Shown in pieces: positions 1 to 5,298 of a DNA stretch of 6,080 nt. The position numbers were made by a program, and so were the translations under genes. The notes beneath the pieces were generated by a model, which saw only the letters and a list, made by a program, of their open reading frames with translations, had not been told where the DNA came from and did no database searches. Source of the DNA: JAJFTV01 sp964532655 (GTDB lineage: Bacteria; Chloroflexota; Anaerolineae; Anaerolineales; Anaerolineaceae); contig CAZHMZ010000193.1 in NCBI GenBank assembly GCA_964532655.1, positions 1-6,080 on the forward strand. Direction: 5' to 3'. The first letter of the stretch is position 1; each line of letters opens with the position of its first letter.

Positions 1-71
<71 letters not shown>

Positions 72-82
72 TCAATCGTTAC

Positions 83-111
83 ATTATATAGTATGTTTGT
101 ACCACCGTCAA
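83..111 (-). promoter_or_regulatory. Promoter of the initiator tRNA gene
   Basis: On the minus strand TTGACG (106-111) and a perfect TATAAT (83-88) are separated by exactly 17 bp, close to the sigma-70 consensus. The predicted transcription start is near 76, giving a leader of only about 5 nt before the tRNA 5' end at 71. This is the best-matching promoter in the window, as expected for a stable RNA gene. Confidence 0.85.
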
Positions 112-120
112 GGAAATCTC

Positions 121-133
121 CCCACCAGGTGGG
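121..133. repeat. Short palindrome between the tRNA and glk promoters
   Basis: CCCACC-A-GGTGGG is a perfect inverted repeat with 6-bp arms and a 1-bp centre. It lies between the minus-strand -35 of the tRNA promoter (106-111) and the putative plus-strand glk promoter (from about 148). The one-base centre makes an RNA hairpin less likely than a dimeric protein-binding site, and no T-run follows it on either strand. The role is unknown. Confidence 0.4.
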
Positions 134-147
134 AACCAATCTGGTTG

Positions 148-177
148 TTGCGCTGGCTCCGTCCTCTGGTATACAAT
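148..177 (+). promoter_or_regulatory. Putative glk promoter
   Basis: TGGTATACAAT at 167-177 offers an extended -10 (TGG plus TATACA) or, shifted by two bases, TACAAT (172-177, 5 of 6 consensus matches). A weak -35 TTGCGC (148-153) lies 16 or 18 bp upstream depending on the -10 chosen. Transcription would start around 182-184, leaving a leader of about 35 nt before the glk start at 220. Confidence 0.5.
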
Positions 178-208
178 GAATTGACGGGCAGCTAATTTTC
201 ATCCGCAT

Positions 209-212
209 GGAG
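209..212 (+). promoter_or_regulatory. Shine-Dalgarno site that decides the glk start
   Basis: GGAG at 209-212 is 7 nt upstream of ATG at 220 but only 1 nt from the in-frame ATG at 214. Normal ribosome-binding spacing therefore favours 220, which removes two residues (Met-Ile) from the longer reading. Confidence 0.6.
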
Positions 213-219
213 CATGATC

Positions 220-1224
220 ATGTTTTTGATCGGTGATGTTGGTGCAACAAAAACCAATCTGGCAGTTTTTCCTTCCGCTGAAGATCCGCGAGACTGGCAG
301 ATCCAGGCAACGTATCAAAACGCGGCCTGGAGCAGTCTGGAGGAATTGCTTTCAACCTTTATCCGAGAGCACAGCATTCAGGCTAATGCGATTTGTCTAT
401 GCGTGGCTGGCCCTGTGGTGAATGGAGAGGTGGAGTTCACCAATCTGCCCTGGCGGATGCGTGAGACGCGGCTGAAAGAACTGTTTAACATTGAGCGTGT
501 ACGCATCATCAATGATCTGATGGCCACGGCACTGGCGATTCCGCACCTGCTGGATACCGAGTTGAAAAAATTGAACAAAGGCATCCCTGCGCCGGGCGGA
601 TCAATCGGGGTGGTGGCCCCTGGAACCGGTTTGGGTGAAGCTTACCTTACCTGGGATGGAAGGCGTTATCACGGCTATTCGTCAGAGGGTGGTCATGTTG
701 ATTTTGCCCCCACGTCCGCTTTGCAGTGGGGCTTGCTGCAGTTTATGCAGGAGCGCTACGGACATGTGAGTTATGAGCGCGTTTGTTCCGGCATTGGCAT
801 CGCCAACTTATACCAGTTCTTCAAATCCACCGGGTACGCGCCGGAACCACCCGCGCTGGGGGAGGCGATTGCCCAAAGCGCAGATCCAACCCCGTTGATT
901 GTGAATGCTGCACTTGAGAAAGACGGCCCTGAGCTGTATCGCGCCATCATGAACACCTTTGTGGAGATTCTGGGAGCCGAGGTTGGGAATATCGCGCTCA
1001 AGTTGATGGCAACCGGGGGCGTGTTTCTGGGAGGAGGGATCCCTCCACGCATTCTACCCCTGCTGAAGCGCGAGGTGTTTTTCCACGGCTACCGGCAAAA
1101 GGGACGCTTTGAGGATCTGCTCGACCAGATACCCATCTCTGTGATCCTGAATCCAAAAGCAGCCCTGCTGGGCTGCGCGTATGAAGTGGCTGATCTGGAG
1201 ACCCGTCTGCCAGACGGTATTTGA
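220..1224 (+). CDS. glk: Glucokinase (bacterial Glk family, PF02685 type)
   Basis: Cytoplasmic ATP-dependent kinase expected to convert glucose to glucose-6-phosphate, feeding free sugar into glycolysis. With the start at 220 it has 334 residues, close to the roughly 320 of E. coli Glk. The visible motifs in order are: phosphate-1 loop GDVGATKTN (5-13); AGPVVNGEVEFTNLPW (63-78), matching the Glk sugar-domain block; IINDLMATALAIP (96-108), with Asp99 as the likely catalytic base; phosphate-2 loop APGTGLGEA (133-141); the glucose-contacting EGGHVDFAP (156-164); ERVCSGIGIANLY (186-198); and the adenosine block GGVFLGGGIPPR (266-277). The alternative start at 214 adds Met-Ile but lacks a correctly spaced ribosome-binding site. 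The gene stands alone, divergent from the tRNA and convergent with rnpB. Substrate breadth cannot be read from sequence, but the match is to Glk rather than the ROK family because the ROK zinc-binding cysteine motif is absent. Confidence 0.93.
   Translation: MFLIGDVGATKTNLAVFPSAEDPRDWQIQATYQNAAWSSLEELLSTFIREHSIQANAICLCVAGPVVNGEVEFTNLPWRMRETRLKELFNIERVRIINDLMATALAIPHLLDTELKKLNKGIPAPGGSIGVVAPGTGLGEAYLTWDGRRYHGYSSEGGHVDFAPTSALQWGLLQFMQERYGHVSYERVCSGIGIANLYQFFKSTGYAPEPPALGEAIAQSADPTPLIVNAALEKDGPELYRAIMNTFVEILGAEVGNIALKLMATGGVFLGGGIPPRILPLLKREVFFHGYRQKGRFEDLLDQIPISVILNPKAALLGCAYEVADLETRLPDGI
1203..1217 (+). terminator. Possible hairpin at the end of glk
   Basis: CCGTCTG-C-CAGACGG is a perfect inverted repeat within the last glk codons, ending 5 bp before the stop codon is complete. 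As RNA it would form a 5-bp stem with a 5-nt loop. It is followed only by TATTTG, so it is a weak candidate. The convergent rnpB gene ends about 28 bp away, so the same hairpin could also slow transcripts reading out of rnpB. Confidence 0.3.
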
Positions 1225-1244
1225 ATGTACTACTGAATTATTGT

Positions 1245-1666
1245 TCCCAGGCCGGTCTATAAGCCGCATTCTGTACGACGGCCGAAACCGCCGCGATGAC
1301 CATCTCTCTGGGCGTACCGTTACCGGCACGCTCTTGCAGCCTACCCGGAACTCATCAGGAAACGAGCCGCTTCCCCTCTGACAAATCAGAGATTGTTCCT
1401 GCTTGGCCTTGCTCCGGAAGGGGGTTACCTGGCCGCGGCATTACTGCCGTCGCCGGTGGTCTCTTACACCGCCATTTCACCCTTGCCTGAACCAAAATGG
1501 CTCAGGTGGTATCTTTCTGTGGCCCTGTTCCCGCAGGTTCGACGCATGCGTCTTCCCCGCCCCGGGTGTTACCCGGCATCCTGCTCTGTGGAGTGCGGAC
1601 TTTCCTCTAAACCCTGCGCTCTGTTGCCAGAGCACCATATTCAGCGATCATCCGACCGGCCTGGGA
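1245..1666 (-). ncRNA. rnpB: RNase P RNA, bacterial type A
   Basis: Catalytic RNA of RNase P, which removes 5' leaders from pre-tRNAs. Both halves of the universal core are visible on the minus strand: AGAGGAAAGTCC (1608-1597) near the 5' end and ACAGAATGCGGCTTATAGACC-type sequence (1274-1254) near the 3' end, which together form P4. Between them are AGGGTGAAATGG (1483-1472), TAAGAGACCACCGG and GGAGCAAGGCCAAGCAGG (1415-1398). The ends are set by a 13-bp P1 helix pairing 1654-1666 with 1245-1257. Other stems I can fold: a GCTCTG/CAGAGC hairpin with GCAA loop (1618-1633); CCTGAGCC/GGTTCAGG (1486-1506); P15 (1395-1399 with 1347-1351); P16 (1376-1391); P17 (1358-1374); and P18 with a GTAA tetraloop (1312-1331). 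P16 and P17 on P15 indicate the ancestral A type. Exact mature ends are inferred from P1. No protein should be called in this 422-bp stretch. Confidence 0.96.
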
Positions 1667-1682
1667 GTCAATATTCTTTTAT

Positions 1683-1738
1683 CTGGCAATTATTGCCTGG
1701 CAATCTTTGCTTGGCAAACTTTGCCTGGTAATCCTTGC
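1683..1738. repeat. Four 14-bp imperfect tandem repeats upstream of rnpB
   Basis: On the plus strand the units are CTGGCAATTATTGC (1683-1696), CTGGCAATCTTTGC (1697-1710), TTGGCAAACTTTGC (1711-1724) and CTGGTAATCCTTGC (1725-1738). Each junction reads close to TTGCC-T-GGCAA, so the array is also a chain of small palindromes. It lies 16 bp upstream of the rnpB P1 helix, exactly where its promoter or leader should be. On the minus strand the TTGCCA inside the units resembles a -35 hexamer. Confidence 0.85.
1689..1717 (-). promoter_or_regulatory. rnpB: Candidate proximal rnpB promoter inside the tandem repeats
   Basis: Minus-strand TTGCCA (1712-1717, 5 of 6 matches to TTGACA) and AATAAT (1689-1694, 5 of 6 matches to TATAAT) are 17 bp apart. 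Transcription would start near 1682, about 16 nt before the mature 5' end. It competes with the distal candidate at 1748-1775, and both may be used. Confidence 0.45.
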
Positions 1739-1747
1739 CATGCGGTT

Positions 1748-1775
1748 ATTATACACAGGTTTTGAGATCACGCAA
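1748..1775 (-). promoter_or_regulatory. rnpB: Candidate distal rnpB promoter
   Basis: Minus-strand TTGCGT (1770-1775) and a perfect TATAAT (1748-1753) are 16 bp apart. A transcript starting near 1741 would carry all four tandem repeats in a leader of about 75 nt that must be trimmed from the RNase P RNA. The -35 lies within a small inverted repeat, ACGCAA/TTGCGT (1770-1786). Confidence 0.5.
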
Positions 1776-1811
1776 CTTGTTTGCGTATAGCCAATTATTT
1801 TGAAACTTTAC

Positions 1812-2090
1812 TCATCCGCCATGGATTGGGGGGAAGAAATCCAGGGTATCGGTATCCTGAACAATTGTCTGCAAGCCATCCGGGAGGGCGAATACATCCA
1901 CCTGATTCAGGCTGATCTGTACATGCGCATGCAGTTCACCGTTTGAATCCAACCAGGCATTTTCAAGGGCGGGGTAAAGGTGAATAATGCTTTGAATAGC
2001 ATCCTGCACGGTGACACCGGCTGAAACTGGCAGGTCAAACCGTTTGACCCCGGCGTGTTCTCGAAAGCTTGCGTAAAGGTTAATCTGCAT
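1812..2090 (-). CDS. MoaD/ThiS-family sulfur carrier protein
   Basis: A 92-residue ubiquitin-fold protein. In this family the C-terminal Gly-Gly is adenylated by an E1-like enzyme (MoeB/ThiF type) and converted to a thiocarboxylate that donates sulfur, for example to molybdopterin synthase (with MoaE) or in thiamin thiazole formation. Evidence: the opening strand MQINLYASFREHAG matches the MoaD-type start; TVQDAIQSIIHLYPALENAWLD (residues 27-48) is the helix followed by the typical 'YPAL' stretch; ISLNQVDV (59-66) is the 'vNg' strand; and the protein ends in DFFPPIHGG, with Gly91-Gly92 at the very terminus. The PP.xGG tail resembles MoaD more than ThiS. No MoaE, MoeB, ThiF or ThiG lies in the window, so the partner pathway is open and I give no symbol. 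The ribosome-binding site is weak (AGG about 8 nt before the start). It is divergent from mutL with 77 bp between the starts. Confidence 0.88.
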   Translation of the reverse strand: MQINLYASFREHAGVKRFDLPVSAGVTVQDAIQSIIHLYPALENAWLDSNGELHAHVQISLNQVDVFALPDGLQTIVQDTDTLDFFPPIHGG

Positions 2091-2129
2091 GGAATATACC
2101 TGTATTCTGAATACCGGATGATGTCTGAT

Positions 2130-2142
2130 TGGTATAATACCA
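2130..2142. promoter_or_regulatory. Palindromic extended -10 serving mutL and, probably, the divergent sulfur-carrier gene
   Basis: TGGTATAATACCA is a perfect 13-bp palindrome around A2136. On the plus strand it gives an extended -10, TGG-TATAAT (hexamer 2133-2138), with a predicted start near 2145 and a 23-nt leader to the mutL ATG. On the minus strand it gives TGG-TATTAT (hexamer 2134-2139), with a start near 2127 and a leader of about 37 nt to the sulfur-carrier ATG at 2090. No good -35 is visible on either side, which fits extended -10 promoters. An ATGATG/CATCAT repeat (2118-2123 and 2141-2146) flanks it. Confidence 0.6.
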
Positions 2143-2167
2143 TCATTGACCGCTCTCCGAGGAAAAA

Positions 2168-3907
2168 ATGCCGATACAGATCCTGCCTGATGAAGTTGCC
2201 TCCCAAATCGCCGCCGGCGAGGTGGTTGAGCGTCCGGCCTCAGCCGTAAAAGAACTGCTCGAAAACGCGCTGGACGCCGGAGCCGGGCAGATCATCATCC
2301 GGTTGGAGAAGGCCGGCAAAAAACTGATTGAAGTGCTGGATGACGGCGCGGGCATCGCGTACGACCAGATCGAACTGGCTGTGGCTCGGCACGCCACCAG
2401 TAAGCTGCACACCGCCAATGATTTACAAAATGTGCGCACGCTGGGCTTCCGCGGTGAAGCGCTGGCTTCCATTGGATCGGTCTCGCACCTCACCCTGTTA
2501 AGCCGAACTGCCGATGCGCAGACCGGCGGCAGGCTGGTGGTGGAAGGCGGGCATATCACTGAAATCGCCCACGCGGGTTTGCCGGTGGGTACCACCGTTA
2601 CAGTGCGCGATCTCTTCTACAACGTGCCGGCGCGGTTGAAGTTTCTCAAAACGGATCCCACCGAACGCCAGCGGATTGACGAATTTGTGACCCGCTACGC
2701 CTTCGCTTACCACCGGGTGCGTTTTCAGCTCCAACATGACGGAAAGACCATGCTGCAAACACACGGGCCCGGTGACCGGCGTGAGACGATGGCCAGCCTG
2801 TATGGAGTTGACCTGGCCAAACAGATGATCGAAGTCAGCCTGGATGAGGGCGATTTCAAGGTGGAGGGATATACCAGCCCAATATCACTGACGCGCTCTA
2901 ACCGCAAGGAGATCACCTTTTTTGTCAACGGACGCTGGATCCAGGATAATGCCTTGAGCAGCGCGTTGCTGCATGCCTACCAGACTTATTTAATGGTGGG
3001 GCGCTATCCGATCGCGGTTTTGATGATTACCATGCCACCTGAAATGGTGGATGTGAATGTTCACCCCACCAAAGCGGAGGTGCGTTTTGAGGATTCAGGA
3101 GCCATCTTCTCGCGTGTGCAGCGGGCGGTGAGGCGCGCCTTGCTGGCCTATTCGCCGGTACCGCAGCTCCCCAACCGACTTTGGCATCCCAACCCCAGCT
3201 CGCAAAGCCATGAAATGCGGTATGACCCGCCGGTTTTTATTCCGGAGGCAGAAGATTCTGGCGATGTACAGGTGGATCTCCCTCCGGTATCCATCCCCAG
3301 CCAGGTTTCGCTGCCATCCTCACAAATTCCGCTGCTGCGCCTGATCGGGCAGGTCGGCGCGACCTATATTGTTGCAGAGGGCCCGGATGGGTTGTATTTG
3401 ATCGACCAGCATGCCGCCCATGAGCGTGTGTTATACGAGAAATTTACCCGCCAGTCTGCATCCGAGGTGCTTTCGCAGGCGTTGCTGGATCCGGTGACGG
3501 TGCAACTCACACCGGACCGTGCCCGGCTGCTGGAGGGCAGCCTGGATGTGCTTTCACAGCTTGGATTTGTGGTGGAAAGCTTTGGCCCGCAGACCTTCCG
3601 GGTTCGATCCATCCCCGCCTTCATATCCGGTGCGGATCCTGCCGCGGCGCTGCGCAGCCTGGTGGAGGAGTTCGAAGAGGATGAAACCCCGCTAGCCAAT
3701 GAACGCGAGAAACGCATCATCGCGCGGATTTGTAAACGCAGCGCGGTCAAAGGGGGGCAGATTCTATCGGTTGAAGAGCAAACCCGCCTGATCCATGATC
3801 TGGAGACGTGCGTTTCACCGCGGACCTGTCCGCATGGACGCCCGACCATGATCCATCTCTCCGTCGATTTGCTGGAGCGACAGTTTGGCAGACGGGGAAG
3901 CCGGTAG
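2168..3907 (+). CDS. mutL: DNA mismatch repair protein MutL (endonuclease type)
   Basis: MutL couples mismatch recognition by MutS to strand incision and removal. The 579-residue protein has an N-terminal GHKL ATPase: KELLENALDAGA (28-39, with Glu29 as general base and Asn33 binding Mg), DDGAGI (58-63), ATSKL (76-80) and GFRGEAL (93-99). The transducer domain ends with VNVHPTKAEVRF (297-308), including the conserved Lys. A Pro/Ser-rich linker (about 330-390) leads to the dimerisation domain, which carries the metal-binding endonuclease motif DQHAAHERVLYE (413-424), fitting DQHA(X)2E(X)4E, plus ICKRSAVKGG (521-530) and CPHGRP (554-559). MutL is therefore predicted to nick DNA itself, as in bacteria without MutH. 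The start is supported by GAGG 5 nt upstream and by near identity of the first residues to the E. coli MutL N-terminus. The stop codon sits inside a possible terminator hairpin. No mutS is in the window. Confidence 0.98.
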   Translation: MPIQILPDEVASQIAAGEVVERPASAVKELLENALDAGAGQIIIRLEKAGKKLIEVLDDGAGIAYDQIELAVARHATSKLHTANDLQNVRTLGFRGEALASIGSVSHLTLLSRTADAQTGGRLVVEGGHITEIAHAGLPVGTTVTVRDLFYNVPARLKFLKTDPTERQRIDEFVTRYAFAYHRVRFQLQHDGKTMLQTHGPGDRRETMASLYGVDLAKQMIEVSLDEGDFKVEGYTSPISLTRSNRKEITFFVNGRWIQDNALSSALLHAYQTYLMVGRYPIAVLMITMPPEMVDVNVHPTKAEVRFEDSGAIFSRVQRAVRRALLAYSPVPQLPNRLWHPNPSSQSHEMRYDPPVFIPEAEDSGDVQVDLPPVSIPSQVSLPSSQIPLLRLIGQVGATYIVAEGPDGLYLIDQHAAHERVLYEKFTRQSASEVLSQALLDPVTVQLTPDRARLLEGSLDVLSQLGFVVESFGPQTFRVRSIPAFISGADPAAALRSLVEEFEEDETPLANEREKRIIARICKRSAVKGGQILSVEEQTRLIHDLETCVSPRTCPHGRPTMIHLSVDLLERQFGRRGSR

Positions 3908-3922
3908 GTACCGGCCGATTTT
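3900..3922 (+). terminator. Probable mutL terminator overlapping the stop codon
   Basis: GCCGGT-AGGT-ACCGGC (3900-3915) forms a 6-bp GC-rich stem with a 4-nt loop. A short T-run follows (TTTT at 3919-3922). The mutL TAG (3905-3907) lies within it. The short T-run makes it a moderate intrinsic terminator at best. The opposite strand has no T-run after the stem, so it would not serve the convergent gene. Confidence 0.5.
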
Positions 3923-3973
3923 CCGAACTATCTCTTGTAAGCGATGCAAAAAAATGGGGTTGATTGTCTGGCT

Positions 3974-5131
3974 CTAAGCCGCCTGGCGGTTTTGGATAGA
4001 GCGGATCAATCGCTTGGCCAGTTCGGCATATCGCTGGCTGATATCACTGTTGGTATCAATGGAGACAAGCGGTTTGGATTGCGTTTCCGCCTGGAAGGCA
4101 ACTTCGGGTGAAAATGGCAGCACTGCGGTAACAGGTCGTTTCAGGAAGTCCTCAATTTCGTGGACCGATACCGGGATGCCATTGTGGGAGGGCTTCATAA
4201 AAATCAGGTTGAGCGGTTTGGTGTTGCCAAACCCGAAGACTGAAAACTCATTCATGTATTTCTGCGCCCGCAGAATACTGGATGGGAAGGAATTCATCAG
4301 AATGTACAACTCATCGCACGAAGAGGCCATCTCGGGCAGGTTCAGCAGATCACCGGCGCCCATATCGAGCATCACCGTGGATGCCAGCAGCGGCAGCAAC
4401 CGCACAATTTTCTGCATCTGTTTGGTGGATGACAGCAGCCGCATGTCTTCCGGTTGCCGGCTGGAGGTAAGCAGGTGGATACCGGGGAAAACCGGCTGTA
4501 GTTGTTCATTCACAATTGCAGTGGTGATTCCATCCGGGCGCAGCTTCAGCAGGCGGCTGATGCCGTCAGATTGTTTCATATTGAGATGCGTCAGCCAACT
4601 TCCATGCCCCGGGCGAAGCTCCACCGCAATGACCTCTTTTTTGCATTGCTGCCGGTAGCTGATGGCGAGATTGAGCACGAAGTTGGATACGCCGATTCCG
4701 CCTTTAACCCCCAGGACGCCGATGGTATAACCTTTTTCACCAAAACTGGAGCCCATGATTTTGGATCTGGATACCAGCGATTTGATTTTGGCCATCAACT
4801 CGGCTGGATGGATGGGCTTGGTGAGGTAATCATCAATTCCGGATTCATATCCTGCTACCCGGTCATCCACCTGATTTTTTGCGCTGAACATCAAAACGGG
4901 AATATTGGCTGATTCTGGACTGCTGCGCAGTTTACGCGTGACCTGGTAGCCATCCAGACCCGGCATCATCACATCCAGCAGGATTAAATCCGGCTGTTCC
5001 GTGTAAGCCAGCCGCAGGGCGCTGAATCCTTCATATGCAGGAACCACCTCATACCCCTGGCGTTCCAGGACCATGGATACCAATCGGACGGTATCAACAT
5101 CGTCGTCAACAAGAAGGATTTTATCGGTCAT
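3974..5131 (-). CDS. Response-regulator receiver domain fused to a CpaE/TadZ-like ParA/MinD-family domain
   Basis: A 385-residue protein. Residues 3-122 form a complete receiver domain: acidic pair Asp9/Asp10, phosphoacceptor Asp53 in LILLDVMMPGLDGY, switch Ser83 and Lys105 in TKP. After a short linker, 135-380 is a ParA/MinD-like fold. The P-loop region GVKGGIGVSN (141-150) keeps the signature Lys143 but has Val148 where GK[ST] needs Lys. The Walker A' aspartate is Glu171 (AVELRPG). A Walker-B-like MLDMGAG keeps Asp256. Lack of the second lysine is known in CpaE/TadZ proteins, which place pilus or Tad secretion machinery at cell poles. No tad/cpa gene is nearby, so the target is unknown. The start is supported by AAGG (5139-5142), 7 nt upstream. 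There is no membrane segment or DNA-binding domain. It is convergent with mutL and divergent from tilS. Confidence 0.85.
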   Translation of the reverse strand: MTDKILLVDDDVDTVRLVSMVLERQGYEVVPAYEGFSALRLAYTEQPDLILLDVMMPGLDGYQVTRKLRSSPESANIPVLMFSAKNQVDDRVAGYESGIDDYLTKPIHPAELMAKIKSLVSRSKIMGSSFGEKGYTIGVLGVKGGIGVSNFVLNLAISYRQQCKKEVIAVELRPGHGSWLTHLNMKQSDGISRLLKLRPDGITTAIVNEQLQPVFPGIHLLTSSRQPEDMRLLSSTKQMQKIVRLLPLLASTVMLDMGAGDLLNLPEMASSCDELYILMNSFPSSILRAQKYMNEFSVFGFGNTKPLNLIFMKPSHNGIPVSVHEIEDFLKRPVTAVLPFSPEVAFQAETQSKPLVSIDTNSDISQRYAELAKRLIRSIQNRQAA

Positions 5132-5181
5132 CGATGTACCTTAGCTGCGTGATAAATTAACCCCCGATTTTCAGGAGCAAC

Positions 5182-5210
5182 CTTATAGGACAGTCTAGCA
5201 TAAACCGAAA
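5182..5210 (-). promoter_or_regulatory. Tentative promoter of the receiver-CpaE-like gene
   Basis: Minus-strand TATAAG (5182-5187, 5 of 6 matches to TATAAT) has a poor -35 (TTTCGG) 17 bp upstream. An alternative is TTGCTT with TATGCT 16 bp downstream of it, slightly further out. The predicted leader is about 45 nt. Imperfect inverted arms, CCCCCGATTT (5161-5170) and AAATGGGGG (5208-5216), flank the region. Confidence 0.3.
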
Positions 5211-5256
5211 TGGGGGACAAGCAATCCCGGTGGGTCCAGCAGCCTGAATTTAGAAT

Positions 5257-5276
5257 ATTTACGCAGAATTTACGCA
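5257..5276. repeat. 11-bp-phased direct repeat upstream of tilS
   Basis: ATTTACGCA occurs exactly twice, at 5257-5265 and 5268-5276, with starts 11 bp apart (about one helical turn). A related GAATTTA precedes them at 5246-5252. The second copy ends 10 bp before the tilS -10 hexamer, so the pair covers the place of the missing -35. This fits an activator or repressor site, but the protein is unknown. Confidence 0.55.
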
Positions 5277-5286
5277 ACCCCCGCGT

Positions 5287-5292
5287 TATAAT
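5287..5292 (+). promoter_or_regulatory. tilS: tilS -10 element, leaderless arrangement
   Basis: A perfect TATAAT ends 6 bp before the tilS ATG at 5299, so the expected transcription start falls on or next to the A of the ATG. No -35 lies at 16-18 bp (the bases there are CAGAAT). No ribosome-binding site is possible downstream of the -10 other than GGA touching the start codon. Confidence 0.6.
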
Positions 5293-5298
5293 TTGGAA

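Noticed and set aside
206..235. A 9-codon reading frame (ATG at 206, stop at 233-235) overlapping the glk start, possibly a leader peptide.
   Set aside because: It has no ribosome-binding site, its sequence is unremarkable, and it overlaps rather than precedes glk. The GGAG within it serves glk.
1683..1738. Tandem repeats considered as a CRISPR array.
   Set aside because: The units are contiguous 14-mers without spacers and vary between copies, and no cas gene is present.
1393..1765. Overlapping open frames of about 110-120 codons on the plus strand.
   Set aside because: They are antisense to the RNase P RNA gene, resemble no protein family I know, and the DNA is explained by conserved RNA structure.
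1770..1786. ACGCAA/TTGCGT hairpin as a terminator for the sulfur-carrier gene.
   Set aside because: The stem is 6 bp with no T-run after it, and it overlaps the -35 of a candidate rnpB promoter.
3945..3981. Terminator for the receiver-CpaE-like gene: GGCT-CTA-AGCC (3970-3980) followed by seven T on the minus strand (3954-3948).
   Set aside because: The stem is only 4 bp with a 3-nt loop, and the T-run is about 15 nt beyond it, so it does not fit an intrinsic terminator.
4014..4658. A 214-codon open frame on the plus strand.
   Set aside because: It is antisense to the receiver-CpaE-like gene, which shows clear domain motifs. The antisense translation has low-complexity Ser/Arg content and no motif.
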